DNA of 64,000 nucleotides from Rhizobium leguminosarum (GTDB lineage: Bacteria; Pseudomonadota; Alphaproteobacteria; Rhizobiales; Rhizobiaceae), in assembly GCF_017876795.1 (NCBI RefSeq), contig NZ_JAGIOR010000003.1:62001-126000 (forward strand). The letters are read 5' to 3'. Below are positions 53,150 to 62,675 of the stretch, piece after piece. Below the pieces are notes generated by a model, which saw nothing but the letters and a program-made list of their open reading frames with translations, was not told where the DNA came from and searched no databases. Position 1 is the first letter of the stretch; each line of letters opens with the position of its first letter. The translations under genes were made by a program, and so were the position numbers.

Positions 53150-56100
53150 ATGACAGCGATCGACCGCACTGCCTACCCTCGCTCCGACGAGCGTCTCACC
53201 CGCGAGGAACTGGAACGCCGATACGGTCTAAGTGAAGTCGATCTCGTCTTTATCCGCGGCAAAGCGCGCGGTGCTTCCGGCCGCCTGACGCTGGCGGTTT
53301 TGCTGAAGGCTCGCCAGGATCTCGGTTTCTTTCCGGTATTTGGGGACCTCCATAGCGAAACGATTGCCCATTTGGTAGCGCAACTGGGTTTGGTCGATGC
53401 GCCGATATGTGTGGTTGAAGACGTCGGCGAAAAGACACTCTACCGGTATCGAGCGGCGGTCCGTGCCTTTCTTGGTGTCGTGGCCTATGATGAGAGAGGC
53501 GAGGAGCTACTGGCAACCACGATCACGGAAGCTGCGGCGACGATGAGCGATCCGGCCGACCTGATCAATCTGGCGATGGAAGTTCTGGGTAAGGCGTCGA
53601 TCGATCTGCCGGCGTTCAGCACACTCGATCGGCTGGCCAATCACCTGCGCATGAAAGTCCATACGACGATCTACACCCGGACCGCGGAGCGTCTGGGCGA
53701 TGGAGACGTTGCCTTGCTGGATGGTTTGCTAGTCGTGGCACCCGGTGCTCTGACGACCGGCTTCAATCGCCTTAAACATGCTCCGGGCCCGGCCCGCCCT
53801 AAAACGATCAAGCTCTGGACGGAACGGCTTGGATGGCTGACCGGCATGCTCCATCCCGATCCTCTCCTTCAGGAGATCGCCCATACCAAGCGCCGTCAGT
53901 TTGCCGCCGAGGCCCGTAGCATGGAGGTGAGCGATCTTCTCGACATGAGCCGGCCGGGCAAGCGCCATACGCTCATTCTGTGCCTGATCCAGCAGGCTCG
54001 CGCGCAATGCCGCGACGAGTTGATCGAAATGCTGTTGCGCCGGGTTCGCAAGACCCAGAACGCTGCCAAGGAAAAGCTGAAAGCCCTGCAGGACGAGCAC
54101 CGGGAGATCGAAGAGAAACTGATTACGGTATTGGGGCAGATGCTGGAGAACACCAGGCAGAGCGAAACCGACACAGAAGTTGGCCGTCGGATCAGGGCTG
54201 TCCTTTCGGAGCGTGGCGGTCTCGATCTTCTGTCGGAGCAATGCGAGACCGTCTCGGCGTTCCACCACAACAATGACCTACCGCTCCTGTGGCCGATCCA
54301 TGCCAAGGTGCGCGGCGACAAACAAGGTGAGACCGTCTCATCCTGATCGTCGCGCTATAGCCAAGGTTCGCACCCTGCTGTTCAGATTGCTCGAGCTTAT
54401 GGAGATCAGGTCGACGACGCAAGACCTCAGCCTGCTGGAGGCGTGTGGCATCGTTATCGCCAACAGGAGCGCCCGTCGCGACGAACTGGCCTATGATATC
54501 GACCTGTCGTTCGCCTCGCAGCGCTGGCAAACTTTTGTGATCAAGCGCCGCAAAACAGGCGTCATGCTGGACCGGCGTGCTCTCGAAGTCTGTGTGTTTA
54601 TCCATCTGGCCGATGCGCTGCAAGCCGGCGACCTTTTTGTCGTCGGAGCCGAAACATTCAATGATTACCGCACCCAGCTCCTGGCCTGGACGGAGTGTGA
54701 GGCACGTTTGGCCGATTATTGCGCCGACCTTGGGCTACCGCACTCCGGGGAGGAGTTTGCCGCATTGATGAAGCAGCAACTGATGGCAGCCACCGCAGCT
54801 GTGAATGCTGGCTTTCCGGAAAATACTGAGCTGAGCATCGATGCAAGCGGTGTGCCGCACCTCAAGCAACAGAAGGCATCCGGCCAGCCGGAGGGGCTTA
54901 TGATCTTCGAAGCTGAAATCCATGCCCGCATACGCGAGCGGCACCTGCTCGATATTCTGAAGGACAGCACCAGCTGGACCGCTTTCACCCGCCACTTCGG
55001 ACCGCCATCGGGAGCCGACCCGAAAATTGCAAGGGCGCTGCAACGCTATATCCTCACGGTGTTCGGCTACGGTTGCAATCTCGGTCCAGTCCAGACCGCC
55101 CGCCATGCCGTCGGCATCGCCAGCGCCGACACCCTGCGCCGGCTCAATGCCCAGCATATCGATGTTGGCAAGCTCGAGGCCGCAATGACCGACCTGATCA
55201 ATGCCTATGACCGTTTCGAGCTGCCGAAACTGTGGGGCGCCGGTCAGGCGGCGATCGCAGATGGCACGCACATTCCGTTGCGCGAAAACAATCTGCTGGG
55301 CTCGCAGCATATCCGCTATGGTGCCTACGGCGGCATCGCCTACCACCACATCGCTGACAATTACATTGCGCTGTTCACGACCTTCATCCCATGCGGCGTC
55401 TGGGAGGCAATCCATATCCTCGATGGCCTCCTGAAAAACCGCTCCACCGTCCAGCCGGACACCCTGCATGCCGACACTCAGGGCCAGAGCGAACCCGTCT
55501 TCGGGCTGGCGCGTCTGCTTGGGATCAAGCTGATGCCGCGCATGCGCAACTGGGCAGACGTGACCTTCTATCGTCCTGATAAATCGGTCTCCTACCAGCA
55601 CATCGATGCGCTCTTCGGCCGCGAGATCGACTGGCGGCTGATCGAAACGCACTGGCAGGACATGATGCAAGTGATCCTTTCCATTCAGGCGGGTCTGGTG
55701 CTGCCCTCGATGTTGCTGCGAAAACTCAGCTCGAACAACCGCAAAAATCGGCTCTACCAGGCCTTCCGAGAACTTGGGCGGGTCGAAAGAACGTTGTTTC
55801 TATTGCGTTATATCTCCGATCCACAGGTCCGACGTTCCATTCGTGCTGAAACGACCAAGATTGAATCCTACAACGACTTTCTCGACTGGATTACGTTCGG
55901 AGGCCCCGTCATCAAGAGCGGCGATCCCGTCGAGCAGGAAAAGCAGGTCAAATATGCAAGCCTCGTCGCCAACGCCATCATGCTGTCCAACGTCGTCGAC
56001 CTGACCGACGTCATCAACTCCATGGCTGCCGACGGTCTGCCCGTCACGCCAGAGCTCGCAGCCTCTCTGAGCCCCTACGCGCGAGCGAAAATCCGGCGCT

Positions 56101-56180
56101 TCGGGAAATACTCAATCGACATGGAGGATATCCCGGAACCACTCAACCCGGCACCTCTGCCGTTTGAAATTCCCTTGTGA
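53150..56180 (+). pseudogene. tnpA: Tn3-family transposase TnpA, split by the palindromic element
   Basis: The N-terminal frame (53150-54346) begins MTAIDRTAYPRSDERLTREE and matches the DUF4158 part of Tn3 transposases. After the insertion at 54,311-54,359 the C-terminal frame continues KVRTLLFRLLELMEIRSTTQ. It holds the catalytic region IADGTHIPLRENNLL..., HADTQGQSEPVFGLARLLGI and KIESYNDFLDWITFGG. Deleting 58 bp restores PIHAKVRTLLFRLLELMEIRS in one frame of about 990 residues. The gene is otherwise intact, so the transposon is probably stalled by this insertion. Confidence 0.88.
54311..54359 (+). repeat. 49-bp palindromic element inserted in tnpA
   Basis: It begins CGCGGCGACAAACAAGG and ends GTCGCGCTATA. 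It matches the traA copy (on the opposite strand) at every base except the hairpin tip, GACCGTC here against GGCGTC there. Flanks GCCAAGGTG (54302-54310) and GCCAAGGTT (54360-54368) look like a 9-bp duplication with one change. Total insertion is 58 bp, as in traA. Confidence 0.9.
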
Positions 56181-56233
56181 CCGGTTTTTACACGTATCCT
56201 GCGCCTACCCTTTCCACAGCCTGCTTCCGGTAA

Positions 56234-57092
56234 GCGGGGCACATTTGGTGGCGGTGTTGAGAAAATCAGCGTGCCACAGCGGCTGGCGTGCTGGCACTGA
56301 AGGAACCCGTGGCCTTCAAGAGCGTGCTGCAACCAGGGAGGCAAGCGGCTCAATAGGATGATCTTTGTGACCGATCCCCAACCGATCGCCGAGATAGTGC
56401 CAGAACGACAGGCCGAGTTTTTGACAGGTCTTCATCAGGCCGAGCATGCTGTCACGCGCCTGCCGACCGTTGCGACTGACCGTGCCGCCGGAAATCTTTC
56501 GCTTGATGACAAATCCGCGCAGATCTCTTTCCGACGCATTGGTATGGAGCGGGGTTTCAGGCCGCTCCAGAACCCGCAGCAGCTCCGCCTTGCGGCGGCT
56601 CAGCCGAAACAGCAGTTTGTCGAGATCGTCATAACCGGTGCGGAGCGAGAAAATCCGATCGAACCGGGCCTGAATGCCCTGGGCTGCACGGGGATCAGGT
56701 CTTCGCTGATAGGCTTTCAGGGCCTTGTAAAAGCGCCAGATGAGATCCCGCAGGGTTTCTACATGCCGTACTTGGCCGGGTGTCGCCGGCATCAGTTTGT
56801 GCAGCAACCGTTCGGCGTGGACCCAGCACAGCGCATGGGTGCCGACGCGGAACTGTCCGGCATCATCGGACACAATCACCGCATTGCCGACCAGACCATG
56901 ATGGCGGATGGCGCCCCAGATGCCGGCCTCGGCAAACGGGCGGATTATTTCCTTGTCGAAGATGTCGATACCATTGGCGGCCAGATACTCGAGAAACGGA
57001 ACCTGATTGGCAAACCGCCGCGGTTGACGTGTCTTCAACCGCGCCAGAAGGGCGGGGTCCACCTGACGGTCTTCCAGCCCATTCCTTCAAAT
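56234..57092 (-). mobile_element. IS66-like element, right part
   Basis: GTAAGCGGGGCACATTTGG at 56234 fits the GTAAGCG-type terminal repeat of IS66 elements. It stands 80 bp beyond the end of a transposase fragment on the minus strand. The other end and the first half of the transposase are missing. The Tn3-type transposon ends only 24 bp to the left. Confidence 0.6.
56316..57092 (-). pseudogene. IS66-like transposase, C-terminal half
   Basis: Open on the minus strand from about 57092: RNGLEDRQVDPALLARLK, then VIVSDDAGQFRVGTHALCWVHAERLLHKL, FDRIFSLRTGYDDLDKLLFRLSRRKAELL and RPETPLHTNASERDLRGFVIKRKISGGT. It ends with the small tail WHYLGDRLGIGHKDH. These are the DD(E) catalytic parts of IS66-type transposases. 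No start codon with an RBS is present and the N-terminal half is gone. It fits the family of the N-terminal remnant at 831-1562. Confidence 0.75.
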
Positions 57093-57144
57093 CAAGAGCA
57101 CTTCATGCAATCAGATCCTCCAAATGCCGCGAAAGCGGCTTCGT

Positions 57145-58029
57145 TCAATCCGCTTCTGTCGAGAACTCCTGGTACAGTTCCATAAAACGTTCGAAATGGG
57201 AGAGGTCTTTCTCTTGGCTGATTGTATCCGCTGCTTCACCCTGCTCGGCGATAGCATCGAGTGCGTCCAACGCGGTTTTGCGGGAATAAGCCGTATAAAT
57301 GAGGACGTCGGGCGTTGCCGCTCCAGGGGTTGCAGCTCCGCGAGCACCTGCTGCGTATCCTCGCCCCCATTCGTCGAACGAGGCTTGATAACTCAGCGTG
57401 TCGGCGTGAAAACAAGAATCGGGCATCAAGGTCTTATCGCCAAGTAGCGTTTTAAGGATTCCATAAATCAGACCGACACGGTTAAAGCCGTCGCTACCCT
57501 CCGGAAAAGCGAGTTTTTTGATGTCGTCCTCCTGCGCCGCCCAGTTGTCGGGCCAAACATCTGGACTTTCGATGCACACATAGCGCGCGATGAGCTTGGC
57601 ACTGAGCGGTTCAAGCGCGAACGGAAAGGGATAGAACGGCACATCCCATGGAAAGTCGTCGCGTTCGAGATTTAATGGACCACCGATCAGCTTGAGCAGA
57701 TTTTGAACCGTGATCAGGTGACCCATTTCCTCCCGGGCGATTCCGAGCAGAATGGCTTGCCACCGCACAACCTTCGACCGATCTTTTTCGGGCACCTGAG
57801 GTCCCCCGAGCGAGTAGGCGGCAAACAGATACTGGATGAGAAGGCCGTGTTCGATTTCCGCGGCGACATGAAGCAGAAAGACGGCATAATCGTGCGGAGA
57901 AAAGCCAGTCGGGACGGCAACTGTGCTGGACCCCATGCTATCCGGACGCAAGCTTTTTACGTGGCTGGCCCGCGCCTTCAATGATTGATCGAGTATTTGA
58001 TGCAGTTGTTCTGTGACGCGGCTTCTCAT
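57145..58029 (-). CDS. Ferritin-like domain protein
   Basis: A 294-residue protein from ATG 58029; ATG 57936 (MGSSTVAVPTGFS) is an alternative that would give 263. The diiron four-helix signature is clear: YAVFLLHVAAEIEHGLLIQYLFAAY and WQAILLGIAREEMGHLITVQNLLKLIGG give two E-x-x-H helices. The rest (DDFPWDVPFYPFPFALEPLS) matches the PF12902-type ferritin-like family, which includes VioB/iminophenylpyruvate dimer synthase-related proteins. The IS5 element at 58,035 cuts its promoter region just ahead of the start. It is divergent from the caspase-like protease gene beyond the IS. Confidence 0.8.
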   Translation of the reverse strand: MRSRVTEQLHQILDQSLKARASHVKSLRPDSMGSSTVAVPTGFSPHDYAVFLLHVAAEIEHGLLIQYLFAAYSLGGPQVPEKDRSKVVRWQAILLGIAREEMGHLITVQNLLKLIGGPLNLERDDFPWDVPFYPFPFALEPLSAKLIARYVCIESPDVWPDNWAAQEDDIKKLAFPEGSDGFNRVGLIYGILKTLLGDKTLMPDSCFHADTLSYQASFDEWGRGYAAGARGAATPGAATPDVLIYTAYSRKTALDALDAIAEQGEAADTISQEKDLSHFERFMELYQEFSTEAD

Positions 58030-58034
58030 TCTCA

Positions 58035-58975
58035 GAGGCTGCCCCAAAAAGATTTGAGTGATTTCAGCCAGTTGTGATTCCTTCGGATTTGCGAAGATTC
58101 GATGGAGTGCACAATGGCCTGGACTGAAACCACCCGACAGCAATATGTCCGTCGGACGAGCCGATATGCAAGCGATGTTACCGATCGCGAATGGGAATTT
58201 ATTGCGCCGTTCATGCCCGCGCCACGGCGTCTGGGCCGGCCACGCAAGACCGATCTGCGCGAGGTTTTAAACGCCCTTCTCTATATCGCTTCGACAGGCT
58301 GCCAGTGGCGGATGCTGCCGAAGGACTTTCCGCCCTGTTCAACGGTGCAGCGGTACTTCTATGAATGGCGGGCAATGGGTCTTTGGCCACGGATCAACCA
58401 TCACCTCGTCATGGAGGCACGGGAGCTGGATGGGAAAGAAGCTTCACCGACGGCTGGCGCCATCGACAGCCAAAGCGTCAAGACGACTGAAAGCGGTGGT
58501 ATTCGGGGCTTTGACGCTGGCAAGAAGATCAAAGGACGCAAGCGTCATATCATTGTCGATACGCTCGGGCTGATGGTTGGTCTCATGGTGCACAGCGCTG
58601 ATATCCAGGACCGCGACGGGGCTCCCGATCTTCTGAAGTCCATCCGCAACCGATGGCCGTGGCTCCTTCATGTCTTCGCCGATGGCGGCTATGCGGGCGA
58701 CAAGCTGAAAAAGCGGCTGCAGAAAATAGGAAAATGGACACTCGAAATTATCAAGCGTACCGACAAGGCCAAGGGTTTCGAAATCCTGCCGCGCCGCTGG
58801 GTCGTCGAGAGGACGTTCGCCTGGCTGGGACGATGCAGAAGATTGGCCAAGGACTTCGAGACATCCATCGCTTCAGCAGAAGCCTGGATAACCATCGCTC
58901 ACATCCGAATGCTCACCAGACGGCTGGCAAGATACGGATATCGTTGAAACCTTTTCGAGTCCGACTCTCAGCCCC
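58035..58975 (+). mobile_element. IS5-family element (IS1031-like)
   Basis: One transposase gene lies between GAGGCTGCCCCAAAAAG on the left and CTCTCAGCCCC on the right. The two ends share only GRGGCTG and a following A-rich stretch, so exact ends are uncertain by a few bases. It is inserted in the intergenic space of the ferritin-like and protease genes. Confidence 0.7.
58114..58947 (+). CDS. IS5-family transposase, full length
   Basis: A 277-residue transposase. ATG 58114 (MAWTETTRQQYVRRTSRYAS) follows GGAG by six bases; 58102 is an alternative start. Regions: WEFIAPFMPAPRRLGRPRKTDLREVLNALLYIASTGCQWRMLP at the N-terminus. The DDE core is GAIDSQSVKTTE, HVFADGGYAGDK and RWVVERTFAWLGRCRRLAKDFE. 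It is in a single frame, unlike many IS1031-group elements that need a frameshift, and all catalytic residues are present. Confidence 0.92.
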   Translation: MAWTETTRQQYVRRTSRYASDVTDREWEFIAPFMPAPRRLGRPRKTDLREVLNALLYIASTGCQWRMLPKDFPPCSTVQRYFYEWRAMGLWPRINHHLVMEARELDGKEASPTAGAIDSQSVKTTESGGIRGFDAGKKIKGRKRHIIVDTLGLMVGLMVHSADIQDRDGAPDLLKSIRNRWPWLLHVFADGGYAGDKLKKRLQKIGKWTLEIIKRTDKAKGFEILPRRWVVERTFAWLGRCRRLAKDFETSIASAEAWITIAHIRMLTRRLARYGYR

Positions 58976-59453
58976 AAGTTCTTAGGATCCCCAGATCCCT
59001 CTTGTTTCGCAAGCACGATTTGGCTACAGTCGCTAGGGTTGAAATAAAGCACGCCCACAACACTTTGAAAAGTGGAAATAGGCGGCAGGCGCAAATCTCT
59101 TCAACGGCAGTGTAACTAGGTTGTGCTTGAGAATTTTGTAAAAATGAAGTTAATTTGCAGAGATTTGTGGAGTGCGAGAAGTTCTTTCTCGAGCCGCTTG
59201 CCTCGTAGTGCTTTGAATAATGTGAGGTTTGTGCTTGTGCAGAAGAATATTTCGCAGACTCATGCCTAATATATTGATTAAGCATGATATGTATCTGGTA
59301 TTAAGCGCCGTAACTCAGTTTATACATAAGACTCTGGCCGCTTACTGGCAGTAATGTCGGTGTGGTTGATAGCAGAGGACGTTGGCGCATCCGCGAAACC
59401 AATTCGATACCGCCGAACGGGAGAGGCGGTTCACCCAACAAGGGGGAAGTGTC
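58976..59453. other. 478-bp AT-rich intergenic region upstream of the protease gene
   Basis: Lower GC than its neighbours, especially 59,100-59,330, with TAATATATTGATTAAGCATGATATG near 59,265. A minus-strand ORF (58968-59285) has no SD and no family features and is not accepted. The region probably holds the promoter of the protease operon. Confidence 0.5.
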
Positions 59454-61022
59454 ATGGATCAGCAACCAGACAAGGTCATCGTCACGAATGTGGCGGCGCT
59501 CAAGGGAAAATACGGCGCCAACGGATATGATGTCATCAAAAATAGTGTCGACGCGCTTATCTCGGCTGATAAGCAGCGAGGGCTAGTGACGGTTCTTGTT
59601 CCTCTTGACGACAAGGGCGTCATGAAGAACCTGTCCGCACCGCCGGTGACACGTCGAACGGATCCAGCACAAAATAAGGAGGCTATAGACGCCGTTTATC
59701 GCGCGCTTGGACCAGATTATTTGGTGATATTGGGTGCAATCGATGTCGTACCGCATCAGGACATGGCAAACCCTCTTTACGATCCAAGCGGAGAAGACCC
59801 AGACGAGTGCGCTTACGGGGATCTTCCTTACGCATGCGAAGCGCCTTACAGCCGGAACGCGAAGGACTTCATTGGCCCGACAAGGGTTGTCGGCAGAATA
59901 CCGGATGTCACGGGAGGAACCGACCCCAACTACCTCGCTGAATTGCTTCGTGTTGCAGCAGAATACAAATCCGCCTCACCGCCATCGGTGAACACCTATT
60001 TCGCGGTGACGGCACAGATATGGCAAAAATCTACCGAACTCTCTGTCACCAACACATTCGGGCCTCCGGCCAAGGTCGAGACCGTTCCTCCGAATGACGA
60101 CGAATGGAGTTCCGACGAACTTGAACGCCGTATGCATTTCTTCAACTGCCACGGCGCTCCGGCGAGCTCCCAGTTCTATGGGCAGCCCAGCAGTGGAGCG
60201 AACGAATACCCTCCCGCGCTTGACGCGACCTATATCGACGGGAAGCTTAAGGAAGGAACGATCGTTGCTGCGGAATGCTGTTATGGCGGCGAACTTTATA
60301 CGCTTTCCTCGACCCAAAAGCAGATTGGCATCTGCAATGTCTATCTCGCAAACAAAGCTTATGGCTTTTTCGCCAGCACGACGATTGCTTATGGCCCTGC
60401 TGAGGGGAACGGCCAGGCCGACCTGATATGCCAGTTCTTTCTTCAAAACATCCTTCGTGGTTCCTCAAACGGACGAGCGGCCCTTGAGGCCCGCCAAACG
60501 TTTGTCCGGAAATCCTCGCCCATGGATCCCTCGGACCTGAAAACGCTCGCTCAATTCAACCTCTACGGCGATCCCTCACTCACGGCGGTCCAAACGCCTA
60601 AGGCATTCGTCTTGGCCGCCGCAGCCGACTTTACACTCGCGGAACGATCGGACCGGAAGGACCGTCGCCGGCTTCTATTTCGCGAAGGCGTTGATCTCGC
60701 CGCCAAAGAGCCGGTGCCCACACCGGTCCGGAGGAAGCCGAAGAAGGCGATACTCGACCGGTTGCAAGCGAGCGCAGAGGCTCAAGGAAGAACAGCGGGT
60801 ACTCTGTTGTCGTTCTCAATCCGGCATCGAGGGCGCGCTAAACTCCCGCATGCGCTTGCACAAGCACCTTCACTCCCGACCGCGTTTCACCTACTGTTTA
60901 CTAAGCCAGTAGAGGATACGTCTTCGTCCCGCGCTGAAACCGGAATCGTAGACATCGTGGTATTCGTCGGCAAGGAGGTTGATGGTGAGCTCGCCTCGAT
61001 CACCAAGATAAGGAGCCGCTGA
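59454..61022 (+). CDS. Caspase/gingipain-like (C25/CHAT-fold) cysteine protease
   Basis: A 522-residue protein from ATG 59454 (MDQQPDKVIVTNVAALKGKY), with AAGGGGG upstream; an in-frame ATG at 59,382 is less likely. The catalytic dyad fits HFFNCHGAPASSQFYG (His before Gly) and GTIVAAECCYGGELY (Cys), each after a hydrophobic strand as in caspase-fold peptidases. YLVILGAIDVVPH and a late FNLYGDPSLTAVQTP are typical of the C25 gingipain-like branch. No signal peptide, so it should act in the cytoplasm. The C-terminal ~150 residues are basic and may bind a partner or nucleic acid. The next small gene follows after 8 bp. Confidence 0.75.
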   Translation: MDQQPDKVIVTNVAALKGKYGANGYDVIKNSVDALISADKQRGLVTVLVPLDDKGVMKNLSAPPVTRRTDPAQNKEAIDAVYRALGPDYLVILGAIDVVPHQDMANPLYDPSGEDPDECAYGDLPYACEAPYSRNAKDFIGPTRVVGRIPDVTGGTDPNYLAELLRVAAEYKSASPPSVNTYFAVTAQIWQKSTELSVTNTFGPPAKVETVPPNDDEWSSDELERRMHFFNCHGAPASSQFYGQPSSGANEYPPALDATYIDGKLKEGTIVAAECCYGGELYTLSSTQKQIGICNVYLANKAYGFFASTTIAYGPAEGNGQADLICQFFLQNILRGSSNGRAALEARQTFVRKSSPMDPSDLKTLAQFNLYGDPSLTAVQTPKAFVLAAAADFTLAERSDRKDRRRLLFREGVDLAAKEPVPTPVRRKPKKAILDRLQASAEAQGRTAGTLLSFSIRHRGRAKLPHALAQAPSLPTAFHLLFTKPVEDTSSSRAETGIVDIVVFVGKEVDGELASITKIRSR

Positions 61023-61030
61023 GAGAGAAC

Positions 61031-61267
61031 TTGCAAGAATTCATAGGGACGGTGACCAAAAGACCTTTTGCCCAAGGTTCAAAAAGCGAGCGCGAGGCTA
61101 TACACCTCGACACCGGCCAAGGTTCTTTTGTGCTCCGTAGGGTGGGCGGTAATCCGTTGTTCGATTCCGAACTTGAGAAGCTTGTCGGAAAGACGATCAA
61201 GTGCACTGGCGAAACTCATGGTTACACTCTCACGATAACGGACTGGAGTGACGATCTCGATCAGTAG
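61031..61267 (+). CDS. Small partner protein of the protease
   Basis: A 78-residue protein probably started by TTG 61031 (GAGAGAG upstream), 8 bp after the protease stop, so translated from the same mRNA. It reads MQEFIGTVTKRPFAQGSKSE, then REAIHLDTGQGSFVLRRVGG and NPLFDSELEKLVGKTIKCTG, ending YTLTITDWSDD. The strand pattern, with 'G.V......SKSE..A..L.T..G.yvLRR.GGNP', suggests a small beta-barrel (OB-like). I recall similar small proteins but no described function. It may regulate or target the protease. Confidence 0.7.
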   Translation: MQEFIGTVTKRPFAQGSKSEREAIHLDTGQGSFVLRRVGGNPLFDSELEKLVGKTIKCTGETHGYTLTITDWSDDLDQ

Positions 61268-61378
61268 TGTACTCTGCGCAAATTATTGGGGCCGCAGAAT
61301 TAAAGCAACTGAGGTCATTCATAACCTGTAACTCCCTGACGAGGCCGTATTGAACCGGGATCTATTGGCAAAAGCCAA

Positions 61379-61404
61379 ACGGCGCGGGCGTTGGCCCACG
61401 CCGT
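61379..61404. terminator. Hairpin between convergent genes
   Basis: ACGGCGCGGGC and GCCCACGCCGT pair with one mismatch around a 4-nt loop, between the protease operon and the converging truncated gene. No long T-run. Confidence 0.5.
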
Positions 61405-61424
61405 CTGCCGGAATGTTCTAAGCA

Positions 61425-61856
61425 TCAGGTCTTCGTCGAGCATGTTGTGGCTTGCGACCCCGGCCGGGTTTCAACAGCCCCGCGCTTGAGGGCAGCGTTC
61501 GCGAGCTCAAGGAACTTGGCTTGCGCGGCTGCGTTACCGGCCACAGCGACTATCCTCTCAACGGAGCAGTCGTTGGAATGATCGTCATGCATATAGCCTG
61601 TGACGGTACCGATATATGCTTGTGTGTCCTGGTCGAGCGTTCCGAAGAACGAGCCGATACCCGTTCTCCCCTCCGCCACAGTGCGATAGGTGAAACTCAG
61701 AACATTGCTCTGCCTGAAACCAGTAAGCTCGCTCTGGGCGTCGGTCGAATCCGTACCATCTGGGTTTCGTAAGATTACTCGCCCCGACAATTCGCCTGTA
61801 GAGCCAGGCCAATAGATGGCATAGACGGCATCAGCGGCGGTGAAGGAAGTCTGATT
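61425..61856 (-). pseudogene. Hypothetical protein, 5'-truncated by IS6 copy 4
   Basis: Open on the minus strand from the IS boundary: NQTSFTAADAVYAIYWPGST, GELSGRVILRNPDG, then VAEGRTGIGSFFGTLDQDTQAYIGTVTGYMHDDHSND and a C-terminus ending TTCSTKT. The beginning of the protein is lost, and no internal start with an SD is seen. The family is not recognised; the beta-rich glycine/threonine composition could suit a secreted or filament-like protein. Confidence 0.6.
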
Positions 61857-62675
61857 GGCACTGTAAAGTTAATCGGCACTAGTCAAAAATGGGGTCCCAC
61901 GGCTTTCGCTTATGCGGTTTGCAGGCGTGCGATTTCGTTCCACATCTGCATAGCTTCGGTTCTCAGTTCGCGGTGATGGTCTGATGAGATCTCGTGGCGT
62001 GGAATGTGAAAAAGGTTGGCAACAGGGTCATGAATTGAAGCAAAACGCTGGAGATGTCGGGCTGACTTGAAGCCCTTCATGATCCGTTCTCGCCGCCGGG
62101 TCGGTTGATGAGAATTCTCAGCACGATTGTTCAATCCCTTGTGCGAGCGATGCTCGACACCTGGCATGATATCGCGTTTTGCGGCGCCATAGGACCGAAG
62201 TTTGTCGGTGATCATCACACGCGGTGAACGACCTTGCCCTTTCAGAAGCTTTCGCATCAGACGCTTTGCAGCTTTGACATTTCGGCGGTTCTGGACCAGA
62301 ACATCAAGGACGAAGCCGTCCTGATCGACGGCGCGCCAAAGCCAGTGTTTCTTGCCGCCAATGGAGATGACGACCTCATCGAGGTGCCATTTGTCGCCGA
62401 GCTTGCCGGTCGATCGCTTCCGGATATCGTTGGCAAAGTGCCCTCCGAATTTCTCAGCCCAGAGCCTCACGGTTTGGTGAGATACGATGACCCCACGCGC
62501 CGCCAGCATATCCTCGACCATGCGCAGACTGAGCGGAAACCGGAAATAAAGCCAAACGGCATGTGCAATCACATCGGCTGGAAATCGGTGGCGACGATAA
62601 AGAGGATCACGGGCAAGTCGGGTCATGCCGCCAGATCCCACATTTTGCTCGACGCCCGGTTAACGTTACAGTGCC
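61857..62675 (-). mobile_element. IS6-family element, copy 4
   Basis: 819 bp. Flanks GTCTGATT and GATGCTCA do not match each other or any flank of copies 1-3. This copy therefore also marks a deletion, inversion or cointegrate junction whose other side is outside the window. It has GTC at the variable Val codon, as in copy 1. Confidence 0.95.
61910..62626 (-). CDS. IS6-family transposase (copy 4)
   Basis: The same intact 238-residue DDE transposase as in the other three copies. Confidence 0.95.
   Translation of the reverse strand: MTRLARDPLYRRHRFPADVIAHAVWLYFRFPLSLRMVEDMLAARGVIVSHQTVRLWAEKFGGHFANDIRKRSTGKLGDKWHLDEVVISIGGKKHWLWRAVDQDGFVLDVLVQNRRNVKAAKRLMRKLLKGQGRSPRVMITDKLRSYGAAKRDIMPGVEHRSHKGLNNRAENSHQPTRRRERIMKGFKSARHLQRFASIHDPVANLFHIPRHEISSDHHRELRTEAMQMWNEIARLQTA

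Larger units (their letters stand above)
50969..56210. mobile_element. Tn3-family transposon (5,242 bp)
   Basis: The 38-bp inverted ends lie at 50969-51006 and 56173-56210. The left end begins GGGTAGAAGCAGGATACGTG; the right end has GGGTAGGCGCAGGATACGTG, a 2-bp difference. Inside are tnpA, a serine resolvase and a passenger gene. The expected 5-bp target duplication is absent (AAATC left, TTTCC right), so flanking DNA has changed since insertion. Confidence 0.9.

Noticed and set aside
50964..56215. Search for a 5-bp target duplication of the Tn3-family transposon
   Set aside because: AAATC and TTTCC do not match, so no duplication is claimed.
58968..59285. A 105-residue minus-strand ORF upstream of the protease gene
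   Set aside because: AT-rich region, no SD, Ser/His-rich composition and overlap with the IS end.
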